DNA from: Cyclina sinensis
Taxonomy: Eukaryota; Mollusca; Bivalvia; Venerida; Veneridae
DNA: 64,000 nucleotides
Reading direction: 5' to 3'
NCBI GenBank assembly: GCA_012932295.1
Contig: JAAONU010000098.1
Span: forward strand, 62,001-126,000
Within the stretch, counting starts at the first letter, position 1. Each line of letters opens with the position of its first letter. Of this stretch, positions 1-14,100 are shown piece by piece. The notes below the pieces were generated by a model that ran no database searches, was not told the DNA's origin, and worked only from the letters and a program-made list of their open reading frames with translations. Position numbers and translations under genes: made by a program.

Positions 1-283
1 CCGCTTGAGATTTTTTAAAACATATACAGGATATTAGAAATCTTTCTGTCGAAAGCTGCAAGGCATTATTTAATTAAGCATATTGACACATTTGGATATT
101 GTGTTCTGTTTCAATGGTACATGATTATGTTGAAAATACACACAGGGCAACCTTTTATTTAGATTTTGTGTCAAATAAGAAATTATTAACCTTGTCCACA
201 GTAATTTGCATCACTTAGTTGATCATAATAAAGATACATTTATGAGTAAATTTTAGTTGTTTTGTAATATTCATTCATTCCAG

Positions 284-469
284 AAAACAAGAGTTCAGCA
301 AACCATGGTTCTTTGAGATGGTCGTCAAAAACTTCTCTCTATCGCTCTAAAAGTTACTTAAGTCCATATACATCAGATGGTGAAACTGGGGAGAAAGGTG
401 AATCGACTATTCCATACACCAGATATCCCATGTTCAAGCTGGCTCACACAGAAAGTAAAGTTTGTATTG
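284..469 (+). CDS. RRM-peptidase gene, exon a (first exon in window)
   Basis: Opens after a TTCATTCATTCCAG acceptor and ends at G|GTAAGT. Only one of three frames is open; it starts with two bases of a split codon and encodes 61 residues rich in Ser, Tyr, Lys and Arg (for example RSKSYLSPYTSDGETGEKGE). It has no domain I recognise and looks like a disordered linker before the RRM. It leaves one base (G), which fits the next exon. Confidence 0.72.
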
Positions 470-3400
470 GTAAGTATTGGCGTTAGTTTATAAAGCAATG
501 ATTAGCGAGCTCTATCTTATTCTGTCGAGTAATACTTACCAACATGTTGGACTGAGATTCTGCCTTCATATATTTACCATCGCATTTATTTTGTACACAG
601 AATGCTCAAGCATATTGCAAATTAAAAATCCATACAATTTGTATAATACAGACCAACCTCCGCAAATGTCACCTCCCACGAACGACATCCTCTTAACAAC
701 ATTTCAATTTTCTTCCGTTTGAATTCTGTGCATTTTAGCTCTTACGAACGACACCTCTAAACGCACTTTAGTTTCTCTCAAACGAAATCTGAAAATCTTC
801 CACGAACCACATTAGTTAGTATCCTTCAGACTGGATTCCGCCCCCCTCAAAAAAAATTCAAAACATATGCATGTATATCATTCTGAGATATCGGAACGAG
901 ATCCTAGAACCAATTGTTTGGCTATATGCTGGTGCAATAGGTGAAACTTTTCATTTAGTGCAAGATAATGCTCGAGTTAGCTTTAGTTTCTCTCAAACGG
1001 TATCTGAAAGCCTTCTACGAACGACATTAGTTAGTATCCTTCAGAATGGATTTCCAAAAAATTCAAAACATAATGCGCGTGTATAAGTCTAAAATTTGAT
1101 TAATTTACACGGTTGCTGGCTGGTACTCTAGTCATTACTTGTGTAACTTTTTAAGCGAACAAAACTTGGGAACCAAGCGTGAGATATAATCTGACGGCCA
1201 TATTTTTAGAAGCTAAAAAGATAAAGAAGTTGCAGACACCGTGAGATTTGGGCTAATTATCCAAATGAGTTGGAGTAGTTATCCAAATTATTAAACAAAC
1301 AGACACTGATGGTGTTGAATAATGCCTCTGTTTGGCTTTTTGTGCAGGTATTTCAATTATGGGTGTTGGTTGGACTGTAATCAAATATATCGAGGCAACA
1401 GGTTGAAAATACAATGTTTCCGAAATACCCACTAACTGTTTGACTCTAATTTTCATATAATGCTTATTGGCTGATACTTATACTTATTTGATTGTTGGTT
1501 TTGACTGTTGAGTTACATACCGTCCGTCAGTATAAGTTCAGGTCGGAATTTATTCATTGAATGTACCGAAATTTGCTATATTTTCCAAACTGCTTTAACG
1601 AAATTTACTCACTAGCTCATCATTTATATAAAATACGGGAGCATTTAGAGAATTTCGTTTTATTTAAGTAAATGACAGTGATCAGGAACCAAAGTTGTTA
1701 AGTTGTAGTATTTCTCTGAAAATATGAAAGTCATTATTCTAACAATTTTCAGTTAAAACAGAGTTTGTTAAGTGCTTGTGAACGAGATAAAGACAGAATA
1801 ATAGGTTAGTGTCTTAATATGAGAAAGTTTGTCTGGCAAGGCGTAGAAATTTATCGGGTGAGCCAAAGGCTGATATTCTTTGAATTATAAACATATATAA
1901 ACACATTCACCTTGTATGCATTAGGATTTACATAGTGTGCTGATAAAAATATGATGTACAGATTTAGAAAGAGATTTCTGTTTACTAGACCGGGTAAGAT
2001 GATAGAGCTCATTCCAAAGTTTGAACTAGCTGGATGGAATTTAAATCAGAATTCTTTAAATTTATCCTTGAAATACCAAATGTTCCTTATTTCAAGTTCA
2101 CTGTTTATATATGCAGTGTGGCCTTTGATATTTTTTCTTCGCTAATAGATGGACGTTATTTATTTTGAGGGTTAAACGTCAACACCACATGTTCTTTCAC
2201 TTTGAATACATCTCTAGAATCACTTCTCGCATACCTTCAAAATTCAGACAAAGTAATTTCTTAATAGGTGGGCAAACCCTGTGCATTTTGAGGTCCCTAG
2301 GTAAAAGTTAAAGGGACATATATTTCAACTGTAAAAAACTGTAGCCGATTTAAAAAGAAAAATAACATTAAAGGCACTTTGGTTTTTATGAGTAAATTAT
2401 CTAGATACATTTATTTGATTGAAGATGTTTGCTGTTACTCGAATGATTGTACATGTTTATTTTGCCTCGGGTCTTCAGGTAAGCAACCTAAAGACTAATG
2501 TCGTCGACTTTTTTTGAACAACAGATTCATACTCGCAGCAGTTAACACTTTTCATAATTAACATAATTATCTTGTTTTATGTATAACACATGCATTCAGA
2601 ACAGAATAAAGAAAATTTATTTTCATATTCTTAACGTACAACATTAAACAGACCTTCTCAATAGGCAATAGGCCTAAACACGGCAGGTATTCACTAGATA
2701 TTTCAGTATTACCTTCTGGTTCTTTAGGGTTAAGAAGAATATGATCTGCCGTTTTGGGCTTCCTTTTTATTTGCATACCACGGATGATACCAACATATTC
2801 AAAACACAAAAAAACCCATCCAATTAATGTGAATTTCCCGGTACCTACTTTTGCACTGCAGTTTGTATTTGAATGTGCAACCAACTATTAACCCCTAATC
2901 ATACAATTTTAAGACTGAATTCCATTTTGATCCAATCTCTGTCCCTTTCCTGTTAGTTGTTTCGTATATTTTTCGTAATTACATGTGTTTTGAAATATTA
3001 AGCGCGATTTAAAGGTAAATATATTTAGGCATCTTCAGCAAGTCAGACTCCACGAATTGCTTCCTGAGCGCAGATTGCAGATTAGCGAAAAAAGTCTTCC
3101 GTAGCACTTACTAAAATTTTGGCGATGTTTTTTTTACAAAAGTATATATTAAATAAAAAAAAAATAACTTTTGATTACTTTTTTTGATATCTTGATAATC
3201 CTGCTACAATCCTTAAAAATACTTTCTTTAAGGTGAAGTTCCAATTAAGTCTGCACTGGACTAGAACTGGACTTATTTTGTTGTAATTTAGAGTGTTAAC
3301 TAATTAGAGAGTCTTTCTGAAATATGCTCTTTTGTTGTCAATAACGCTTCCCTTATGAACCCTACATGCAAGAAACAAAGGGGTTAGGAGGAATAATGCC

Positions 3401-6400
3401 TGCCCCAGATGCCAGTTGCCAGCTGACCATTACGTGGACATTGACGAATTGACATCTGCCTGGCAGTTGCCAGTTGTCAATTCTGTTAATATCAACAATT
3501 CATGAAACATATTGAATCTGGCATCTGGCTACCAACTGACAGTTAACAAATGCGAATTTTGATGAACTGGCATCTGGCTGTAAGTTGCCACTTGCCAATA
3601 GAGATATTTTTGATAAATCAATAAACATATCGAATTTGCGTTTGGCTGCCAGTAGCCATTTGACAATTTGCGATATTTGACGAATTGCCATTCGGCTGCC
3701 AGTTGCCAGTTGCCAATTCACTAAATGAAACAGATGGAATTGGCATCTGTCTACGAATTGACAGTTGACGATATGCAAAATTTTGACGAACTGGCATCTT
3801 GGTGACAGTTGCCAATTCATTCAATGTTCAGAATTCAAGGTACTTGTCGAATCAAAAACTAATAATCAGATACTCTTGGAATTGGCATCTGGCTGCCAAT
3901 GGACAGTTGAAAATTTGCGAATTTTGTCGAACTTTGTCGAGCTTGCATCTGGCTGTCAGTTGCCAGTTGCCATTTCACTAAATGTTAAGAAATCGTAAGA
4001 CTTGCCCAATTGGCATCTGACTGCCAATTGACAGTTGAAAATTTGCGAATTTTATCGAACTGACATCTGGCTGCCAGTTGCCATTTCACAAAATGTTAAG
4101 AATTCTTGAGACTTGTCCAGTTGGCATCTGACTGCCAGTCTACTATTCACGATCTTTGACAAATTGGCATCTCGCTGCAAGTTGCCAATTCACTTAATAT
4201 CAAAACATTCATGATACTTTTCGAATTGGCACATGACTACCAACTGACAGATGACAAATTGCGAATTTTGACGAACTTGTATCTGGCTTCCAGTTGCCAG
4301 TTTCCAGTTCACTCAGTCTTCATGATGCATGTTACATGTCGAATTGGCATCTGGCTGCCAGTTGCCAGTTGACAAATCGCGATATTTGGCGAATTTGCTG
4401 CCAGGTACCAGTTGCCAGTTCTCTTAATATCAATAATTCATGATACTTGCCGAATTGGCATTTTGCTTCTAACTGACATATGACGAGGTACAAATTTGAC
4501 AACTGGCATCTGGATGCCAACTGCCAGCTCACACAATCATTAGGACTTATGTTAATTGTCGAACTGGCATCTAAGTGCAAATTACAATTAGACAATTCGC
4601 GATATTTGGCGAATTGACATCTGGCTGCCAGGTACCAGTTGCCAATTCACTTAATATCAATGATTCATGATACTTGTCGAATTGGCATCCTGCTAACAGT
4701 TTTTGAATTGCGAATTTTGACGAATTGGCATATGGCTGCCAGGTGTCAGTTGCCAATTCACTTAATCTCCAGAATCAATGATACTTATCGAATTGGCATC
4801 AGACTGCTATATGGCAGTTGACATTCGTGATATTTGATGAATTTGCATCTGGCTGCCAGTTGCCAATTCGGATATTTTACTAATTGGCAACTAGCTGCAA
4901 GTTGCCAGTTGCCAATTTACTTTATATTTCTAACTTTACGCGCATATTATCAGGGATGTAATGGTCCTGTGATGTAGAACTAAACATAATGGTAGTCTAA
5001 ACCATTAAATCATTTCATTTGCTATGAAAGCTATCATGGAAGTCATCACAGAATGACTATTTTTCCCACCAAGTTCAAATTAATTACTAAACCAAGCCAG
5101 CCAATTATCCCCCGAAGAAACACTTTTCTCAAATCAAAACCTATTTTTATTGCTTTGAAGGCAACTATTTCTCAGAATAGTTCTTTCTCACATTCTTGAG
5201 ATGTAACATAAAAATCACCTACAATTATTCATTTTAGACAGTGGAAGAAAGGTTCGGGTCAGACAATTACCGAAGAATGCCACCGAAGAAACTTTAGAAC
5301 TATTTTTTGAGAGCAAAAAACGCTTTGGACGTCAGCTAACAGTAGAAGGTGTAGACCTTGATCGAGAACAAGATGTTGCTATAGTCACATTCAAAACGTC
5401 ATCAGGTAATGTAGAACAAAACGTTCCTTTAGATTATTCAGATCTCTTGAGAATATGTATGAAACACATACGAAGAGTTACGGTTAATTGAACCAGGCAG
5501 TTAAATGTACAAAGTATAAGAAATCTACGGCCGAAAAGCAGTTCTATAAAATAAATCTAAAATGTTGCCGATGTTTTGACCGTAATGTCGAATGCCTTTG
5601 ATATGGTTGTATAACACGAGAACGTTTTATGTTTCATGATTTACGATTGCCTTTAATGTTTTTTTTCAATAATGAAAATATTAAAAGAAAAGAACCTTTA
5701 AGAATATCAAGAAAATACGTCTTTTCACTTAACGATTACACCACCTGTTTGTATTATTATTACACAATTACTCATTTAAATTTTTGGACTTATTATGCGA
5801 ACAGAAACGATTTACAAACAAACTGAAACATATTCTGTATCAAAAACTTTTTTTCTTACCTTCTAAATACTTTGTTATTCTTTATATGTCGGAAAGACAC
5901 TTTCTGTGTAATATTTAGATAAGATAATATCTTATCGATTTCGTATTTAAGGATGATTATTTTTATATATTTTTGCACACCTATAATAGTGTTTTCTTCC
6001 ACGGTTTGACATATTTTAGATGCAAAGTTCGTTCTTCAAAAGCACAAGAAAAGCCCATGTAAGCTTAGCAATCAAGAAATAGCTATTGAAAAAAATATGG
6101 AGGATGAAGCGCATAGATCACTTGCCGTAGGAACACAGTCTAATTATTACAAGGCCCTTGCTACAGACAGTATAGAGGTACTATTAAGTTTTTCTTAAAG
6201 CATCTATGAAATGTTCTTTTGTCGTTTGATGTACAGATGACATCTAGGGACAGACATTTAAAATTTTGCTACGACTATAAGGAGTTCTTACATAAAATTC
6301 ACATAAGACCTTTACTCGTCTTACAGGCTTGAAAAACAGAAATTATTTCGTTGGCACCTAAAACGCAAAAAAAGTAACGTATTTTCCCAGATTTTAAATA

Positions 6401-9400
6401 ACAGACACAGGGACGCCTTGATTTTTGTAAAGAAGAGTTTGTATAAGTTATTCCTTATTCCTTGCTCAAAACTGTACGCATTTATATCAAATAAAACTGT
6501 TTATTTTTTTTTATTTTGTCTATTTATTTATTTACTTATTTATTTATATATTCATATTATTATACACCTTTTAATCTTTTATTATAAAGTACAAATGACA
6601 AAAATAAAAGACGGTGACTGGGAAGACACCCTATTTGTCTAACGTAAAACGTTTTGTTTAAGTCATATTTGTGTTCAAATTGACCAAGATACACTTGCAG
6701 CACGATCAACTACAAGGCTCTTTATCATAAACAAAATTTCCCAGTGCATTTTTACCATGTGCATATGACAGCCTCTTAAGTTGTTTACAATCTTTAGGTC
6801 GCTAAATGTAAAATTAAATTTTCATTCCCATCAGAACCAGGTGCATAGGATTTTAGAAGAAAGAAGTGGCAATGAGTCAGGTACGGTAACCGATTTATTC
6901 TAGATTTCTTTTTTACATCATCTGGCCTCTTGGTAACGTTTACACCAGACTTGCATGACATGATGATAAGAAATGTTATATTTTTAACAATCAATAATAA
7001 TAATCAATTAAATAATCAATTTCTATTTCATTAACTGTTGCACCTGTCCGTCCGTCTGGCTACATCCCGTTTCGACGCATTTGAAGGAAAACGCTTGAAC
7101 AGATACAATGTTTATTTTGCATGTATATATGTCGTATAAAATTATAGGTTCCTTTTGAAATTGGACGTGACATATTTAATGTTTCAAGAGTTATGGCCAC
7201 TTTTCAACTCAATATTTCGTTTCAAGGCATTTACAGGAAAATGCTTGCAGAGATTTCATTTATATTTTGCAAGCATAGGTATATTATGAAAATTAGGTTT
7301 TTCTCTAAATTGGGCATAACATTTCTAATTTCATCAGAGTTTTGGCACTTTCATTTTGCATGTATATTTGTCTTATGAAATTACAGATTCCATTCAAATT
7401 TGGATGAGACATACACAATTGTATTAGAGTTATGGCTCTTCTTAGACTAAAATTCTGTTAAAATGAAGTTTCCCCTCATTGAAGGAAAACGCTGAAACAG
7501 ATATAATTTGTATTTAGTATGTTTAAGTATCGTATGAAATTACAGGTATCTTTGAAAAGTTTGCTTGATTCCTCTTATTTCATCAGAGTTATGACGCTTT
7601 TTCGACTTAATTTTTAGTTAAAAAAATTCTTTACATTTTAGGGACTAAATTGGTGCTACGTCCGTGCGTCCGTATGCCACATTTTGTTTCAATGTATTAA
7701 AAGGAAAAAGCTTGCACAGATTTCATTGATATTTTTCATGTATATGTGACTCATGAAACTTCAGGTTCTATTTGAAATTGGGCGTGACATCTCCCATTTT
7801 TTAAGAGTCGTGGTCATTTTTCAACTTAACATTTTGTTTCTACGCATTTGAAAGAAACCGCTTGCACAGATTTTATTAATATTTATATATTTATGCTTCT
7901 AATGAAAATTCAGGCTTCTCTTGAAACTTTGCATGACACCTCGAATTTTATAAGTGTGTATGGCCCTTTTTTCGACTCCACTTTTTTCCGCGCATTTAAA
8001 TAGATATATATGATGGTCTGGGATGAGGTGGGATAGATCATGCACACCGACAGAAGGGACAACAAAAAAAAAGAAGAAATTCTTATTTTCGTGGTGGTCC
8101 CTTTTGCTGATGGCTTTAACAGAAAGTTTAGAAATACTAAGATTATCAATATGTGTGATTCTTGAAGGCAACTTCTACTACAGTGTACGGACCAAGGAAC
8201 AGAATGATTTTGTCACAAATAGATTAACCTTAGTACCCTTGTGACTGAATTTTATCTTAAAGTTATGTATGGTAACTTGACGTTTAAAATGATCAACAAT
8301 GTGCTCTTAACGTAAACCAGTTTAAACCTCCATCTGGTGTCACAGAATAATCTGCTGAAGATGTTTGTTTATGGTAAGCAGTTAGAAAATTTTATGACCA
8401 ATATGAACGAAGTACAAATCTTGTTATATTATATTGAGTAATCATTCATCATAGCCATAATGGCACTGAATTAAACATGAGGATCTTAAAAGCTGACTGG
8501 AATTTGTACACTCAGTATTTTTTTTTTAATTTTAAGATAACATCCAACCTGGTTATAGACAACTCTTTCTAATATTTTTATACAATGGTTAAAATAGAAG
8601 AAGGAAATAATGAAAAAGTGTTGTTTATATATACAAAGAAAACCCTAGCAGGTTTTAAATCATATGGGACAAACACCTATAACAATGACAACGTTTATAC
8701 GTTTAGATGAACAAATTGACTTGCATTGATGGAAACTCTATCTGCAACGAAATGTGATGAAAATATCAAGTCAGACTGCTTTATTAGCACTTGAATTGGC
8801 GAAATAATTCAGTAATTTATTTTCCGACTCGAGTCCTGTGTTTCAAGTGTGAGATGTACTGTACCACGTTTGTTCAAATTTAACCAAAGGGGGTCAAAAT
8901 TGGCCCTCCTCTGGGTTCACTTGATTTACAAAGGCGAATAAAGGAACAACTTTCAAGATCTTTTTGTCTAAAACTGTATGCCCGAGAGTTAAGGTATTGT
9001 TTAATCATATATTGTACAGTGTATAAATAGCAGGTAACAAATTCGAATTATGCCCCTCGGGTCAATATTGAGCCTGCCTCTATTGTCTATTTGATGTTCA
9101 AAAATCATCAATGGTTCTGTTTGCTCAAAAGCAGACCAATAGCCAACGTAATCAGGTGAGCGTTCCAAGGTCATCATAGCCTTCTTGTTGAATTTTAGTT
9201 TGTCTTTGGTCGCAAGAAGTTTGGTATTTCTATAAATATTGAAAACGTCATAATTCTGACAATGTTAAGTCAATCAAAACAGGGAACGAGCTTTTAATAT
9301 ACGTGAAAATTTGTCAGTTTTTTTTTTCATGTACAGAAGTTTCAATATTTACGTTGCAATCATCAAAACAATCGTGTTTGTTGAGCAAGATCCTGATTAT

Positions 9401-11094
9401 TAAGCATTTAAAAATGTTAATATTCGTACGAACGAACGTCGTAACAAAGCATAGCTAGAAAAATTTCCAAGGTCCCAGCCGGAATCGAACCGCGGACCTC
9501 TGGATTATGAAGACAGTACCACAACCACTGAGCTGAAGAGACGATTTCCTAACGGAGTTGTTAGGTATTGGTTATATACACACTAGTACACATTATACAC
9601 AGAAGCTACGCATATTAAGTCGTGAGTGTCGCCCGAAACACTCCCCCTCTTCGAAGAAGTCATCATTTATGACGACGTGAAGCCATTTTCGGCTTTTACG
9701 CCCTTTAGGCATTTTTAAATCTATTATTTGGACATTTAAGACTCTAATGGTCCATCCCGGACGAGCTCCAATCTTACGAACAAACGTCGTAACAAAGCAT
9801 AGCTAGAAAATTTGTGTTCAGGGTCTCAGCCGGAATCGTACCGCGGACCTCTGGATTATGAAGCCAATACCATAACCACTGAGCGAAAGAGACGACTCCC
9901 TAACGAAGTTGTTAGTTATTGGTTATATACACACTAGTACACATTATACACCGAAGCAATGCATAATAAGGAGTGAGTGTCGCCGGTAACACTCTCCCTC
10001 TTCGAAGAAGTCATCATTTATGATGACGTGAAGTCATATTCGGCTTTTACGCCATTTAGGCATTCTAAAGTCCATTATTTGGACATTTAAGACACTAATG
10101 GTCAATCCCGGACAAGCCCCAATCTTACGAAGCCAATACTATTACCACTGAGCGAAAGAGACGACTCCCTAACGAAGTTGTTAAGTATTGGTTATATACA
10201 CACAAGTACACATTATACACAGAAGCTATGCATATTAAGGAGTAAGTGTCGCCCGTAACACTCCCCCTCTTCAAAGAAGTCATCATTTATGACGACGTGA
10301 AGCCATTTTCGGCTTTTACGCCATTTAGGCATTTTAAAATCCATTATTTGGACATTTAAGACTCTAATGGTCCATCCCGAACGAGCTCCCATCTTACGAA
10401 CAAACGTCGTAACAAAGCATAGCTAGAAAATTTGTGTTCAGGGTCCCAGCCGGAATCGTACCGCGGACCTCTGGATTATGAAGCCAATACCATGACCACT
10501 GAGCTAAAGGGACGACTCCCTAACGAAGTTTTTAGGTATTGGTTATATACTCACTAGTACACATTATACTCCGAAGCAATGCATATTAAGGAGTGAGTGT
10601 CGCCCGTAACATTCCCCCTCTTCGAAGAAGTCATCATTTATGATGACGTGAAGCCATATTCGGCTTTTACGCCATTTAGGCATTTTAAAGTCCATTATTT
10701 GGACATTTAAGACTCTAATGGTCAATCCCGGACAAGCCCAATCTTACAAAGCCAATATCATAACCACTGAGCTAAAGAGACGACTCCCTAACGAAGTTGT
10801 TAAGTATTGGTTATATACACACAAGTACACATTATACACAGAAGCTATGCATATTAAGGAGTAAGTGTCGCCCGTAACAATATCGAGGGGTGAAAAAATG
10901 CAAGGAAGTTCTATAGAATAAAGAAGATATGACTTCGTGTGAGTTAGATTTTCACACCGGAGGAGAAGAAAGAGTTAAAAGTAATTTAGTCAACTGAAAA
11001 CGTTAAATTTTGTTTTGTTTGTATTTTATTTTTGAAATAATAAACAAAGGTCTTGTGTTTATAAGGCGCGCGCGCACACACGCTCACACACACG

Positions 11095-11137
<43 letters not shown>

Positions 11138-14100
11138 CTTTCTGAATGAAATTAGGTAGCATTATCGCTTATTATTTTATTGCGTACCACTTCAATATGT
11201 TTATCTCTTTATTGTATACGTTTAAAGTGAATGGGGGACATTAGTTGATTATCTACCCTGAATACTCTCTGATATTACTTTGGTCCTTCCATTTGGATTC
11301 CTCTGCTTTTATGCTATTTTCTCTCTTGAGATGGTGATAATTAAATCTAATTATTTACAACAGTGGTAGTCAGATTACACAATAAATTTAGCAATGTTTT
11401 GTTAATACCATTATCTTTGTTCTTTTATTATCCTAACTTTTTATTTAATATATAAGTGACAATTTTCACAACTAAAAGTCAAGACCATCACAGTTAGAAA
11501 CAAGGATAAAGTCAGAGGATTAAAACTGAAAGGACCAATATGCTATTTGGTCTACTTTTGATTTTATCTGAGTAAGGGAGATAATTTGTTATCAGGAATG
11601 TCCCTCATTGCAGAATACATTTAGTCACACTTTTTGTACACTGTATCGCGCTATAACAGCAACTTACTCTTAGAATCTTTTCATCATACCGGTTTATTTT
11701 GACTTTAGAAAAAAGAGAGATCTTATCTTAGATGTATAATCTTAACATCATTCCTTTTCAGTATTTTTTTTTTTTTGAAATTGATCATTGTACCAATTAA
11801 GTATAAAAATAGTTAATTGTCTCTACACAGTGCTATAGTATATGTTTATTTTTTAAATTATTTAACACAAAGGTACTAGCGCTATTAACAAATCGAAGTA
11901 AGAGACACCTACTCCTCCATGTTCTCTTTTCGTTGAGTTGTTTATTATGACATACATGCTATTTGTGACAATGAAAATTCACACTGAAACTATAATTTAT
12001 CCTTAAATATTGTTGGCAGTCGTTCAGCTATGTATAGATCGATCACTCTCGTTAACCGCTATTGATTTTATCCAAACTATTCTAAAGCCTGACAACATTT
12101 TTTTTTAACTTCAGAAAAAATGTGTCTATCGCTTCCCGGACACCCTATAAATATATTATATAGATAAACAATAGTTACAATTCATCTATTTAAGACAACT
12201 TTGATAAAGGCAATAAAAATATGGTAATTTGTGTATATTTATTGTAAAAATTAATAAATTCATAATTATAGTATATTTCTATAATTTACATTTTGGTTTA
12301 GTGAAAGGAATAAGATTAGATGGTACCGATAAACAGAATAGAAAGGGTATAGAAGATCTCCTAGACAAAGAAACTTTAGAAAAGTTATGTTCCACTGAGG
12401 GCAGAACATCAACTTATCTATTGGAAGAATGTGACAAAATATGTTCATTTATCAAGGGAAAGTCAAACGATATTCTTCATGTCAGGCCAGCATACAAGAT
12501 AGGTGATGAAACTGCGGTCACGTTTGTTGTATTTGCATGTAAAAACATAAGCTTGGGTGAACTGTCGTGGGTAATCGAGATAAGAATTTTAGGTCAACAC
12601 AATGACAAAAGTAAGCTGATACCCTACTCTAAGGAAAATCAGCCATTGTCAACAGAAACGGCAAAAATAATTAGCTCTGTAATTGACAAGCATTCAGAAG
12701 ATTTGATGAAAAACCACATGTTCCTTTCGGGTATCTCAGCATCCTCAATTATGTACGAAAGAAACGAAGCAGGCGAGCAAGTAATTGTGCCAAAGCCTTG
12801 CATTGTATTGTATGTCTTAGTGGAGGGGTATACGCCACTGTCGGAAAACAAATACCCTGAAACATTAGAAGGAATTCCCGTCGATGTTAGAGAAGGTGTC
12901 TTTCGTTTTTGCGCAGCCGAAGCTGACCAGTTTCAAGAGAAGTTGTGCATGGGATGCAAAATTTCATCTCCTTGCAAGAGTCTTACATTAGGCGGATTCA
13001 TTGAACACATGGAATACGGTTTATGTGGAATAACGTGTGCCCATGGATTTCTCGATGACGTACAACAAATATCACAGCTAATACAGAGAACAGTTTTAAA
13101 TGTTGACGATTTCCCATTATTTTTCAATAGGTTCGAACCTTGCTATACGTTCCAGCCATTAAGAAGAGATGGTTACAGAATCGGAAGACTTGTCACATTG
13201 ATTTTAAGAGAAGGAGGTAGTAATGAAGCAGGGGTAGACCTTGCAATGTTTACAATTGAAAATCGATCTCCTTCTGCAGGTTCTTTTCCAAATGAAAACG
13301 GATTACCTACTGGTAAGTAGACTTAGAACATCGATCTTTGACTAATCTGTTAAAATCGTGCACATTCGCAGTGGCAAACCACTACTGCATCCAAAGGGAG
13401 TATTTTATGTTGTTTGTGACTTCGAAAGGTATGCAACGTCTCCTGGTTGCGTCAAATTGCGAAATAACATGTTTAAAAAAGTTAATGCAATAGGCCATAT
13501 ACAGCTTTTTTTATAATAAATAAAAACTCCAAACTAAGATCTAAGGCATATTTAACGTGACGTAAACAAAAAGATCACTATCTTAATGTCACCATTTGAT
13601 GTTATTGAGAAACGGCGTCAACGTTTGAAGTCATAAACATATTAACGATTTCTGCAAACAAACGAACTTTTCTACCTTCTCCGAATTACTTTAATGTACT
13701 TTTTGAAAAAAATGCAAATTGAGTCTTCGAAGGTTAATGAAATAAAGATATGGATCACACAGCTATCCACTGACCTAAACCTTCTGATAACTAATAAGAC
13801 ATTAGACGTTTCATTTTTGCAAAGTTTTTTGTCTCTGTCTGTCTGTCTCTCTCTCTTCCTCTGTGTTTTTTCGCTTTGATTTTACAGTGGCCTTGTCCGG
13901 ACCAAAAGTCGTCAAAATCTAGGAAATTCAGCCAAACTTCACACATATGTTTAATAGCCAAGTCGTGCATGTCTTACGCATTTTCCGGTACCTTGTTAAA
14001 AATAAAGTAAAATGCACAACTGCAAAATTCAACAAATATTTCACGCCTTCTTGTGTATGTCATTGGAATGTTCCTGTTCATTGATTTTTTTAGTGGAGTT

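Noticed and set aside
9469..9540. A tRNA-Met gene on the minus strand
   Set aside because: A and B boxes are present, but the anticodon and T stems pair poorly and the unit repeats with decaying copies, which fits a SINE head rather than a working tRNA.
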